From contig OY987327.1 of assembly GCA_963920685.1 (NCBI GenBank), forward strand, positions 73,073,482 to 73,137,481: a stretch of 64,000 bases of DNA, in the 5' to 3' direction. A program made the translations under genes and the position numbers. The first letter of the stretch is position 1. Each line of letters begins with the position of its first letter. Source of the DNA: Polydrusus tereticollis (taxonomy: Eukaryota; Arthropoda; Insecta; Coleoptera; Curculionidae). Shown one piece after another: positions 45,603 through 56,050 of this stretch. A model generated the notes under the pieces. That model was given only the letters and a program-made list of their open reading frames with translations, was not told the origin of the DNA and searched no databases.

Positions 45603-46777
45603 TATATATTCTCAAGCGTTGAATGTTCAAGATAAAACAACTAATATAATACCATTATAAGTAGCTTTCCTCGACACAACAAATGAAAAAAAGTTCGTTG
45701 CTTTCAGCTGGCATCGGTCTAAAGTAATTTATTGAAACTAGAGAAATAATGATCAACAATGATAGTGATTATAATTGTAATACTGGTATGTAAGTACAAA
45801 TTGCAATAGTTGTACCTATATGCGGAGCAGTAAAACATATTGATAGGTTTTATCACATTTAATAAATTAAAAGGTATGGATGATTTATTTTTATATCGTT
45901 ACAATGTGGGCCGTTGTGGTAGCGTTCAGTAGACTAGCAGTGGCCAGAGAAGGAGAATAGGATCATAAAAAACTAACTGCGTTCAGAGTTGTCGTATATT
46001 AAAATTGAGAAAAGAATTCAAGACGAGGCCGACTCAGAGATCCACTTCCAGCAAAATGATACTCAGAACAATGTAGATGAGGCTAGAAAAGTAAAAAATG
46101 AAAGAGTTCATTAACCTAGCGATATTCTAATATTTACTAAATACGTCAGAGGAGAATTATTGCTTCCAAAGGAATGGAAGTATAAATTATATTTCCTTAA
46201 TATACGGGGTGTTTCAGAGGTAACGCACGTAACTTAAGGGGCGATTCCTTATGATATTCTAACAGAAAAACTTTATATGAACATGTGTCCGGAGTTGCCC
46301 CGTTTTTGATATTATACAGGTTATTAAAGTTTAAAAAAACAATGTATTTTTTATAATTTCGTTAAATATTCTTTTCCAGATTTTATTGAAATTTGGTACC
46401 TTTATTCGTAATGATAAGGGGCTTAATCAGCCCTTACTAGATTAAATTTATTAAGTCCAGTGGCATCCCGGGAAGCACATTAAAGAATATTATTGACAAA
46501 AAGATATACGTCACTGACTTTTTCCAACTTTGATATTTTTTGGATTTACTAACTAATAATACACCTTTTTTTGGTTCCTTAAATTGTTTTCGTAACTTGC
46601 GTCATTTTCGAGAGAAAAAATAATAACCACTTTGTTGCATGTACAAAAATACCTATGTATTTCAAAGTTAATTAAAATATTAGGTAAAGGTAAGTTTTGA
46701 TGTCTAATTTGCCTGTTTTGTCAATAACAAGTCAAAAATGAACAACTTTACTAATACCCCGGTGCAATTATTACTTG

Positions 46778-49290
46778 GCTGGGAACAAAATCACATAAAG
46801 CTATTTTTTTCGGGGATGTTTAGTTTTTGCCGTCCTACTTAACATACTAAAAGTCCCCACCCCTCCGGGGTGGGCAACCCCCCCAAAACCTCCCCCCACG
46901 GTACATTTTTTTGGTTTTTTTAAATTATCTCCATTATGGTTAATTTTACGAAAAAAAGTGAAGAGGGAAAAAAGATACCCCATAAAATTCTACATATACT
47001 GAAAAATAATATTTTTAAACAATAGCGTACCACGGAGGCTTGAAAAGTAACATAATATTTTAAAAAAATTAAATATATATTTTGGACATACTTATTCTAT
47101 TTTTCAATTCTTAATATTAAAGTAACATTTTAATTATTTCTTAAATATAGATGTTTAATACATTGGCGTACTATTATTTTTGAAAATGGGCTTTAAAATG
47201 TATCCATTAATATTAAAAATTTATTAAAAAATGCATAGAATGAAGAAAAATATATATTAAACTTTTATAAAAATTTACTTAAAAACTACGAACATTTACC
47301 AGTCTTAGGCATTGCTGGAGACATTATCTTCGAATGAAGCATCCTCGTACTATTCAAAACAGTTACTGTAGACATTGTCTTGACACTGGCCACATAAATT
47401 GGAGCAATTTAGGTTTGCTCTTCTGCAGCTGCACATCTTTCTGCAGTCGGTCTTGCAGTTGCAAAAAATCAGTTTCAGGATAAATTCTGGTGCAATTGGC
47501 TTATTAGACTGTATAGCTTCCCCTTGTTTTTTCCAACCCCAAGTAGTAGGACATATTAAATTACCCATCCATTCTTGAATTTGATGGTAAACTCGCAAAC
47601 TATGAAAATGTGCAGGATCTGATGTTGAAGGCAGACATGCTAACTCAATATTTTTGTTTAAACTTTGACGTACTGTGTTCATATTAAACTTTATAAAACG
47701 AAGTTCATTTAAGTCTTTTGTTGATTTATTTACGCCGTAAAGGGACAATAAAAATTCTTCACCGGTCTTTATAGCAGCATCCTTCTCTGCATTTGGCTCT
47801 AAAAATATACTAACTTTTTGTTGTAGGTCTTTATTTTTTTCTAATAATCTAAATGGAGATAATTTTCCTTTTTTATAAAGGGCTGAGGTGGTGTCACATC
47901 CAGATATTGCGTGACAAAATAATATTGCAGATCTCATTGGACCAAGTTTTTCTTGAAGATCTTTTATGTCGGTTAGTTTATGTGGTTTTGATGAGTTACC
48001 TGGTCGAAGCATATATACATTGTTCAGTTTTGATTTAAATACTAATAAGATCATCAAATCGGTATCCTCACCTACCAATGTAACAGATGTTTCCAATGTT
48101 CTTAATTCAAGAGCCGTGTCCACCATGATTCTGTCTGCGTCGGCTTGTGCTTGAACCACCTGAATACCCGCCGATTTCAAAAATTGACTTAGTTGTAAAA
48201 TAAAAGAACTTTTGTTGGTTTCATTAGAAAAAAATTGAGCCTGGTTTAATGTTGTTGTGGGTTTTTCCGAAAAAATAATGTCTAAGCAGGATATTTTTGA
48301 ATACCTTCTTAATTGTTCATGTTCTTTTGTGGTAAGATCAGTGTTGTATCCATCAAAGACAACAGTGGTATTTTTCCCATAATTATATTTTATATAATTA
48401 ACATACTGAATATAAATGTCACCATAAGTTGATGGGAATTGCCAGACAGATTTTATGAATTAAAAAACCCCCGTCTAAAACAAAAACGGTGTTTTCCGGA
48501 ATTGATTCTAATTGGGCACTTTTTTTGTCAAATAACCCGAGTAATGCTGATTTTTTAGTTTTCTGTAGCAATCCATTGTGGTTTACAGTAATTACAGTAT
48601 TGTTATTATTTTGTTCCAGCTCAAGAATAGTTTCGGATTAAGGCACCATGCAACGCTAAGCGCTGTCTTCAAGTGCGTGGACTAATATTTGTCGTTAAGG
48701 GCTAGGTTGTTATAAAAACTATTCATATTTTTTTAAAATTTGAGAAGAAACTGAAAACAAATACACAGTACTGATACCCAATTTTGTTTTTGGATGTAGG
48801 TACCGATAAAATTATTTAATAATTTTTTTACAAAAATATTATTTCTACTGCTTAAAGGTCAGGACCATCTAAACTAGGATCATGAAATATCCCTTATTTA
48901 GTTTTAAGATCTAGGAATTGTAAAAGTTGAAATATTTGCTAGAAAAAATAACTTTAAAATGTTTTTTATTTCCATTTTGAATAATTTAATTTTTTTAAAA
49001 GAATTATTTTACTTTTCAAGCCTCCGTGGTACGCTACTGTTTAAAAATATTATTTTTCAATATAGCCAACTTATGTAGAATTTTATGGGGTATCTTTTTT
49101 CCCTCTTCACTTTTTTTCGTAAAATTAACCATAATGGAGATAATTTAAAAAAACCAAAAAAATGTACCGTGGGGGGAGGTTTTGGGGGGGTTGCCCACCC
49201 CGGAGGGGTGGGGACTTTTAGTATGTTAAGTAGGACGGCAAAAACTAAACATCCCCGAAAAAAATAGCTTTATGTGATTTTGTTCCCAGC
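46778..49290. mobile_element. Element B: ~260-bp TIRs enclosing a nuclease-like gene
   Basis: 46778-47043 (GCTGGGAACAAAATCACATA...) is inverted at 49016-49290, including the C-rich and G-rich block around CCCACCCCTCCGGGGTGG. The arms are highly similar. They enclose only the minus-strand gene at 47350-48640. I cannot see a clean target duplication. It sits in the leader of element A, upstream of A's transposase. Confidence 0.75.
47350..48640 (-). CDS. Uncharacterised element-B protein, possible PIN/XPG-like nuclease with Cys-rich tail; one frameshift
   Basis: The main frame is open from 48459 to the stop at 47350 (about 369 residues). A one-base shift near 48465 connects it to upstream coding (ETILELEQ, ENTVFVLDGGFLIHK). 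Blocks in order: DGGFLIH, FPSTYGDIYIQYVNYI, TVVFDGYNTDLTTKEHEQ, QAQADADRIMVDTALELR, VTLVGEDTDLMILLV, ILFCHAISGCDTTSALYKKG, HSLRVYHQIQEWMG, and a C-terminal CNCKTDCRKMCSCRR...CSNLCGQCQ cluster. I recall this architecture from uncharacterised arthropod and cnidarian proteins. The acidic D/E-rich blocks resemble PIN/XPG nuclease folds and the tail resembles a CXC metal-binding motif; both are inference. There is no methionine near the 5' end, so the N-terminus is probably truncated. Confidence 0.6.
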
Positions 49291-49992
49291 TCGGTTCCCA
49301 GCATACCATGTAAAATTTTATAACTGCACTGGAGTATAACGCTAAAATGGTCCAGATGCATTTCAATAATTATAGCCTACCAAATGGAAATTTCTTAAGA
49401 TGCTCGGCGAATTTATCAGGAACGTATCCAAACAGAGTACTGCCATGTGCCAAAACATTAAGACAGCTCCATGCAAGATTGGGTAAGCCTGGAAGTTTTA
49501 AACGTAGTACGGAACTTGCCGGCAGATCTGCAACAGTAACCACGCCTGAGTTAGAAGAGGCAATCCTTCAAAAGATAGAAGATAATCGTTCAACTAGCGC
49601 CTGTGCAACTTCAAGCAAGTGCATCAACTGTCTGGACGGTTTTGCATCTTTGTCAAATAAACACATACAATATTCAACGTGTGCAAGCTCTGCTTCCCCG
49701 TGATAAGAACAATTTTGTACCCAACATTTTATTTACTGATGAGGTTTCTTTTTCAAGGGAAGCCATTATGAAAATTCATACCAAACCTTTTTGGGCAAAT
49801 GATAATCCTCATAAAATTAGAGAATCTCGTTTTCAGCAACAATTTTAGGTGAATGTATGGGCAGGAATCATTGGCGACTATCTTAGGAGCATACCTTTCA
49901 CCACCTCGATTAAATGGAAACTCCTAAACGCAGTTTCTATTTGAAGCACATGACGTTCTGTTAGAAGACATACCTCTCAAATAAGAACTAAT

Positions 49993-51465
49993 ATGTGCTT
50001 CATGCACGACGGCGCCCTAGCTCATTTTAGCCTAGTTGCTCGTACATACATCGACAACACTTTCCTACTGGACAAAACACTAAGTTGGAACTCCCATATG
50101 GAGAAGATTATCCGCAAGGCCAGTCTGTCTCTATGGACATGTCGCAGGAATTGTGGTAAATCCTGGGGTATGGCACCAAAGCAGTTATACTGGCTGTACG
50201 TAACTGTCATACGACCAATGATAACGTACGGCTCTGTAGCCTGGTGGAATAAGGGCCAACAACGATTGGCCCAAGCAAAATTAGCCGGACTACAAAGACA
50301 CGCATGCCTTGCGATCACTGGAGCTATTCGCACCACACCAACGGCAGCCATGGAGGTCCTATTAGAACTAATTCCTCTCCATCTATACTTAGAGAAGGAA
50401 GCCAAATGGGCAACCTACAGAATGCATCAAGCAGCAACCAACAAACCGCAGATGTGCATGCTAGAGGGTACCGGAATGCTGGCGGACATTATGACCGACA
50501 GCATTCTGGAAATGCCCTCAGATATCATGACAAAAGTACCCAATAACGAACTGCCCTATAATGTCGTTTATCCCAGTAGGGAGGAATTGGACAGCAATAG
50601 TGGCACTTTGCTCAGTTCGGAATTTGGATTATACACAGACGGCTCCAAAACTTATGAAGGGGTTGGAGCCGGTGTATACGGCAAAAGTCCGAAAGTAGAG
50701 CTGATAATCAGTCTGGGATCCATGGCGACCATATTTCAGGCTGAGGTTCACGCCATTGAAATGTGTGCAAGACTGCTGACAAATCGACAGTACGCACACA
50801 GGGCAATCAAGATATTCTCTGACAGTCAAGCCGCTCTAAAAGCCCTTGAATCGAGATGGTGCAACTCAAAGACGGTGTGGAGCTGTCGCGAAGCACTATT
50901 CGAACTAAGTCTCAATAATAGAATTACCCTAGTATGGATTCCGGGACACATGGGTCTAGAGGGAAACGAGGCTGCTGACAAACTCGCTAAGAGTGGAGCG
51001 GCAACGAAATTCACGGGACCCGAACCGGCAATAGGTATATCCCATGCTACCGCCAAGATAAAGATCCTGGCCGAAGCAACAGATAAGTGGAGAAGGCATT
51101 GGTTGAGCTTACCAGGCCTGAGGCACTCAAAGGCATTCATAAACAGCCATAGAAATCAACAGCTAACTGACAAACTACTAGAGCTTAATAGGACGCATCT
51201 TAAAGCCCTAGTGGGACTTTATACCGGCCACTGCAGACTGCGACACCATATGCATAAAATTGGACTGACACAAGATGAGGAGTGCCGACTCTGCATGGAA
51301 GATGCGAAAACAGCGGAGCACGTACTGTGCGCCTGCCCTGCAGCAGCAAGAACCAGATCCGCCCTATTTGGCGAGGTGACACTACTGCCGGAAGACATGA
51401 AGAATGTCTCCCCCAATACAATTATTAGCTTCATTAAGAAGATAGATCTATTGGGAGAAATATAA
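49993..51465 (+). CDS. In-frame chimera: transposase fragment fused to LINE RNase H region (490 aa)
   Basis: Residues 1-25 (MCFMHDGALAHFSLVARTYID...) come from element A's transposase. From TFLLDKTLSWNSHMEKI onward it is LINE ORF2: RT thumb region (LYVTVIRPMITYGSVAWW), a complete RNase H domain (LYTDGSKTYEG, EVHAIEMCA, IFSDSQAALKAL, WIPGHMGLEGNEAADKLA, carrying the D-E-D-D residues) and a CRLCMEDAKTAEHVLCACPA zinc-binding motif. No stops interrupt it. The fusion arose from the 5' truncation of the LINE at insertion. The RT catalytic core is absent. The RNase H looks intact, but I have no evidence of expression. Confidence 0.85.
   Translation: MCFMHDGALAHFSLVARTYIDNTFLLDKTLSWNSHMEKIIRKASLSLWTCRRNCGKSWGMAPKQLYWLYVTVIRPMITYGSVAWWNKGQQRLAQAKLAGLQRHACLAITGAIRTTPTAAMEVLLELIPLHLYLEKEAKWATYRMHQAATNKPQMCMLEGTGMLADIMTDSILEMPSDIMTKVPNNELPYNVVYPSREELDSNSGTLLSSEFGLYTDGSKTYEGVGAGVYGKSPKVELIISLGSMATIFQAEVHAIEMCARLLTNRQYAHRAIKIFSDSQAALKALESRWCNSKTVWSCREALFELSLNNRITLVWIPGHMGLEGNEAADKLAKSGAATKFTGPEPAIGISHATAKIKILAEATDKWRRHWLSLPGLRHSKAFINSHRNQQLTDKLLELNRTHLKALVGLYTGHCRLRHHMHKIGLTQDEECRLCMEDAKTAEHVLCACPAAARTRSALFGEVTLLPEDMKNVSPNTIISFIKKIDLLGEI
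50056..50067. repeat. Target-site duplication, left (LINE in element A)
   Basis: AACACTTTCCTA, repeated exactly at 51547-51558. Confidence 0.9.
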
Positions 51466-51546
51466 ATAAGGTGTGAGCCACAATAGATCATTCGGTCGCA
51501 GTGGAGGGTTAATTGTAACCCACTCACTTTCAACCTAACCTAACCT
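50068..51546 (+). mobile_element. 5'-truncated I/R1/LOA-group LINE with telomere-like tail
   Basis: Bounded by 12-bp duplications. It contains the C-terminal part of ORF2 (RT tail, RNase H, Cys/His motif) and a short 3' UTR. The last 15 bases (51532-51546) are exactly (AACCT)3, the insect telomere repeat unit, directly before the right duplication. Confidence 0.85.
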
Positions 51547-51558
51547 AACACTTTCCTA
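51547..51558. repeat. Target-site duplication, right (LINE in element A)
   Basis: AACACTTTCCTA, matching 50056-50067. Confidence 0.9.
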
Positions 51559-51885
51559 ATGCTGGATTGGACGCGCAGGTCCCTAAGGTTGGTCAGCTCG
51601 CAGTCCCGGCTTGAGTCCTCTAGACAATTATTTATGGGGTCGCCTAAAGTATTTTGTATACGATACGCCTCTTCCAGATGAAAACGACTTAAGAATTCGA
51701 ATTATTGAAAGTTGCAATGCGATAAGAAATAATGCAGGCATTGCGTTTTATCAGAAGGTGGCCATTTTCAACATTCGGTTTAACTGTTGCATTTTTGTTT
51801 GTATCATTATTTAAAAAAATAATTTTATTTTTAATTTAAACGTTTTAATTAACTTTGAAATACAAAGGTATTTTTTTTGTATGTA

Positions 51886-52766
51886 CAGGGTCTTCCAACA
51901 AGGACTGAACAGGGGCTCATTTTTAAGCTTCCTTGTATTTAAAGAAAAATCCAAAATAGCCAATCGATGTACTTTTTCCTGCAGAATTCAAAAATGAAAC
52001 CAAAAATTTATTTGAACCAGAAACAAAAGAGTTACGCTATGGATAAGGTGTTTTTTTAAATGGAACATAGCTTTTTTATACGATTTTTGGAACGAGTGAT
52101 TTTTTTTTTGTCCGTTCTGATTAAAATATTTAATATTGTGACAGCTATTTTTATTAAATTTTAATGTTTTATCCAGTATAATTTAACTTTAACCTGTTTG
52201 AAACATACACTAGGTAATAAAGGTATAATCACCTTTGAATCCTTCAAAGTCAAAAAATTTGACAAATTTACTATAATATTGCCGAAATGAAATATTCATT
52301 AGATGAGAGATTGCAGATTGTTATCTTGTTCTACAAATGCAATCTCTCATCTAATGAATATTTCATTTCGGCAATATTATAGTAAATTTGTCAAATTTTT
52401 TGACTTTGAAGGATTCAAAGGTGATTATACCTTTATTACCTAGTGTATGTTTCAAACAGGTTAAAGTTAAATTATACTGGATAAAACATTAAAATTTAAT
52501 AAAAATAGCTGTCACAATATTAAATATTTTAATCAGAACGGACAAAAAAAAATCAGTCGTTCCAAAAATCGTATAAAAAAAGCTATGTTCCATTTAAAAA
52601 ATACCTTATCCATAGCGTAACTCTTTTGTTTCTGGTTCAAAAAAATTTTTGGTTTCATTTTTAAATTCTGCAGGAAAAAGTACATCGATTGGCTATTTTG
52701 GATTTTTCTTTAAATACAAGGAAGCTCAAAAATGAGCCCCTGTTCAGTCCTCGTTGGAAGACCCTG
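51886..52766. mobile_element. Near-perfect 881-bp palindrome C (mariner-type MITE)
   Basis: Arms 51886-52315 and 52338-52766 are inverse copies with only scattered differences and a 22-nt loop. The ends are CAGGGTCTTCC, flanked by TA (51884-51885 and 52767-52768). No ORF. It lies inside the right TIR of element A, so it inserted later. Confidence 0.9.
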
Positions 52767-53206
52767 TACATGCAATAAAATAGTTTTTATTTTTTGTCTC
52801 TAAAACGAGGCAAGATACGAAAATAATTCAAGAAACAGAAAAGTTGTTCTATTAGTTGGTAAATCCGAAAAAAAATATCAAAATTAGAAAGAAGTTAGTG
52901 GCGTACATTTTTTTGTCAATAATATTCGTTAAGGTGCTCTCCGGGACGCCACTAGACTTAATAGATTTAATCTAGTTTCGGCTAATTAAGCCCCTAATCA
53001 TTATGAATACCGGTACCAAATTTCAATAAAATCGGGTAAACGATATTTAAAAAAATTATAGACAACCGATTGTTTTAAAAAAACGTTAACACCCTGTATA
53101 TCAAAAACGGGGCAACTCCAGACACATGTTCATATGAACTTTTCTCTTTGAATATTATAAGGAATCACCCCTTAAGTTACATACCGTACTTCTGAAACAC
53201 TTTGTA

Positions 53207-53826
53207 TAATAAGAGTAACAAACAGAGCAACTAAAATTATCGTAATATTAGTGTCTTAAGCTCTATTGGAAGACCATTTGGAAGAATTGTAAAGAAGCGG
53301 ATAGAACATCAGATTAGATGCTGAAGAACAAAGAGAGAAGAGAGTATGATTTATTCCTAGGTAGCTAGAGATAAAGCAGTTCAGCTTACTTTTATGGACA
53401 TGACAACGTGCCTTTAATAAAACTTTGGGACGTGCCTACTGCGTAATAATTGATAAATGCTATAGAAAACGCCACGATATATAATTTTCTATTAATGATG
53501 ATGATCTGTACATTTAAAGACGATTAGCCAATCTGGCGGTGGGTTCCTGGGGAACGAGATAGAAGAGGACACCCCAAGAGATCCTGGGATTTAGATGTCT
53601 GTAGCTACGACGGCTAAGGATACAGGGTGGTAAAGGCGTACAAATGTCAGTTTTAAGTCTAGCGGCATAGGCGTGCAGTGCTTCGTTTTATATTAATATT
53701 TTATTAAGTTATTATATTCGTAAACACATACGAATAGATAAAAACGTCTCTAGATTTATATAATACGTTTTATGTAGTGCTATTTCATTTTGACAAGCGT
53801 AGTAATAGTAAGTACATTACAATATA
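53207..53826. other. Mostly unassigned; possible RTE 3' end fragment
   Basis: At 53536-53597 a frame reads WVPGERDRRGHPKRSWDLDV, resembling the W.P...KR..GRPK.RW.D block at the end of RTE-type RTs (compare GRPRKRWIDD near 10965). ACAGGGTGG at 53621 resembles another mariner-type end. The rest is unassigned. Confidence 0.3.
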
Positions 53827-55751
53827 CAGGGTAGCCCATCGAAAACGAACCGCAAAGCATTACAGGCTGGAAAAGGGCTTCTCGACAAAAGCCAAACCCA
53901 CGTCAAGTTTGTTTGTCAGAGGGACAACTTTTGACGCTAAAATCATAGCAAAACCTTCAACCTCCTAAGTGGGGGTGTCATCCTCAAAATTTTTTAAAAA
54001 TAGAATGGGGTTGAAGTGACACCTCATTCAAAAGGGCTCTTAATTTTAACTATACATCCCTGCTTACTTTTTGAAAATCGATCGACTCGTTTAGAAAATA
54101 TGGATCATTGAAATACCAACAATACGTTTGACGTAAAATGCAAAAATCGATTTAATTTTGCTTAGAAACTTACCGTATTAGTCAAGTAAATGCTCAAACT
54201 GTTGTCCGCCAATGTGCATACAGTGATACAGGTTATCTTCAAACCGTTGCCGTACATTCTAGAGCACTTGTGGTGTCACTTCGCAACATACGTCAATGAT
54301 TCGTCCTCGCAGGTCTTCCAATGTATCAGGTGGAGTGCTGTAAACTTTGCTTTTCATGTGCCCCCACAAAAAAAAATCTAAAGTACTTTAAGTCGGGCGA
54401 CCGAGGGGGCCACTCAGTTGCACCCTTTCGGCCTGTCCAGCGTCCTGGAAACGTGTCATTTAAATAATTGCGCACATGTAGCGAGTAATGCGGAGGAGCT
54501 CCGTCTTGTTGGAAAATCAGTTCTTGTTCATTGTGTGCAGGGTCGTTCTCTATGAATATTGTTAGAGCTGGGTCGATGGCATTTTCTAGTAAATCCAGGT
54601 ACATATCGCCTGTTAAATTTCCAGGAAGGAAAAAAGGGCCTACAATGAAATTTCCAAAAAGACCTGCCCATACATTCAACTTCTGGGTGTGGTGTGTGCG
54701 TGTCTCGTGAAAAATCCTTAGATTGGTATCGGCCCAGTAACGACAATTGAGGCGATCCACTAAACCATTTAAGGTACACTCGTCCGAATAACACACATTA
54801 AATAGGAAATTACCATTATTAATCGCTCGTTCAGTCATAATTTCGCAAAATTGAGAGCGACGATCAAAGTCGTCTTCATTTAGTTCTTGCACTAACCGAA
54901 TCTTATAAGGATGGAACTTGTATTTTTTTAATACTCGTTGGACACTTGTACGACACACACCCGCCGCAAAGGCCAATTGTTTTGTACTTAGCGTACTTTC
55001 CATTGCAACTTGTCCTAATACTGCTATCTCCGTAGGTTCATTTAGTACCAGATTTTCAAGCTGCCTCTTTTTGTTATGAACGGAACCTGCTTCGTGAAAT
55101 TTGGCCACCAATTCCCGGACAACTTTTTCAGAAACATGTTTGTCATGATGCCGTTGGTTAAACAGCTCCGCAACCCGATTTCCGCATTCATTGTTTTTGA
55201 AAAAAAAACTCAATAATTTCTACTCTTTCTGCAACTAAGTATAACATAATTGATAAATTTAAAAGGTTCAATAATTTGGAAACACTTCAACCACAAGTCA
55301 CAAGACAACTATCTAGCAACTACCTGGCCCAATGCGAGGCAAAAACCCGATAACTGTTATCTAGCTAACGCGAGCCTAAGAATCTGCAAGGGACCAAAAA
55401 ACAGCGAATTCTTTTTGAATTTTCAATAATACGGTATGTTTTAAATCGATTTTTGCATTTTGCGTCAAACGTATTGTTGGTATTTCAAAGGTCCATATTT
55501 TGTAAACGAGTCGATCGATTTTCAAAATGTAAGCAGCGATGTATAGGGAATTAAGAGCCCTTTTGATTGAGGTGTCACTTGACCCCCATTCTCATTTGAA
55601 AAAAAATGGGGGATGACACCCCCACTTAGGGGGTTGAAGGTTTTGCAACAGTTGTCTCCCTGACAAACAAACTCGACGTGATTTTGGCTTTTGTCAAAAG
55701 TCCTTTCCCAGCCTGTAATGCCTTGCGGTACGTTTTCGATGGGCTACCCTG
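53827..55751 (-). mobile_element. Element H: best-preserved mariner-like element, ~340-bp TIRs
   Basis: Arms 53827-54177 and 55428-55751 are inverse copies; ends CAGGGTAGCCCATCGAAAAC and exact inverse, flanked by TA at 53825-53826 and 55752-55753. The 1925-bp element contains one full-length transposase on the minus strand. Confidence 0.95.
54176..55213 (-). pseudogene. DD41D-type mariner-like transposase, one frameshift from intact
   Basis: About 345 residues from the start near 55213 (MSFFFKNNECGNRV) to a TAA near 54178. Blocks: NQRHHDKHVSEKVVRELVAK (HTH), TKQLAFAAGVCRTSVQRVLK (second HTH), VCYSDECTLNGL (first D), LNVWAGLFGNFIVGPFFLPG, IFQQDGAPPHYSLHVRNYL (second D), WPPRSPDL. One extra A near 54385 shifts the frame. 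Past it the reading is LDFFLWGHMKSKVYSTPPD (third D, 41 residues on), ending GGQQFEHLLD. I see no other disruption. The start codon is uncertain. It should bind the TIRs and cleave at TA if the frame were whole. Confidence 0.85.
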
Positions 55752-55802
55752 TATACCATTATAATACCGAGCGTTTTTATTTCAAGAGGAGTCTTCTTCA
55801 CT

Positions 55803-56050
55803 GATTTACTAGTCTGAATCACAACTACTACTACTGCTGTCCGTATCGTCACTGTCGCTGTCATCAATTGAAATAATTAATGGCGCCACTTTTTCCATGC
55901 ATTGATCATTTACCTGAAATCTGTTCTCAATGTCTATGACATTTCCCGTAGTGTTGTGCCTTCTTATACAACGTTTAAATTGCGCCCACACTTTTTCCAT
56001 CGGATTTAGTTCACACATATCATAATTTAAATTGTCTGCGTTAGTAAAAT
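55803..56050 (-). pseudogene. DDE_3-type transposase C-terminus (same family as 5275-6998)
   Basis: MCELNPMEKVWAQFKRCIRRH contains the third catalytic acid (NPME for NPIE). It is followed by an end rich in aspartate and serine (IISIDDSDSDDTDSSSS), as in the copy at 5275-6998 (LIISLGIDEDDSDSE). The first two catalytic residues are absent. About 70 residues plus a short upstream stretch (LTNADNLNYD) are recognisable. Confidence 0.65.

Larger units (their letters stand above)
49320..51790 (+). pseudogene. Element A transposase (DD41D-type relative), split by a LINE
   Basis: Blocks: MVQMHFNNYSLPNGN, TYPNRVLPCAKTLRQLHARLG (HTH region), TPELEEAILQKIEDN, then after a frameshift NILFTDEVSFSREAIM (first D), WAGIIGDYL, MCFMHDGALAHFSLVARTYI (second D). 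At 50056 the LINE enters. After 51558 the sequence resumes with SPLDNYLWGRLKYFVYDT (third D) and RIIESCNAIRNNAG. Several stops and shifts besides the LINE make it inactive. The start is uncertain because element B lies just upstream. Confidence 0.8.
46205..53204 (+). mobile_element. Mariner-like element A, host to three nested insertions
   Basis: Left TIR 46205-46690; right TIR 51840-53204, itself split by palindrome C. The ends are CGGGGTGTTTCAGAGG and its diverged inverse, flanked by TA (46203-46204 and 53205-53206). Removing element B, the LINE with one target duplication, and palindrome C with its TA leaves about 2.1 kb, a normal size for this group. The transposase is on the plus strand. 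A related end occurs at 32261-32960. Confidence 0.8.

Noticed and set aside
46801..49267. Two identical 60-residue frames at the edges of element B
   Set aside because: They are the two TIR arms read inward and outward; the poly-Gly/Pro look comes from the C-rich block.
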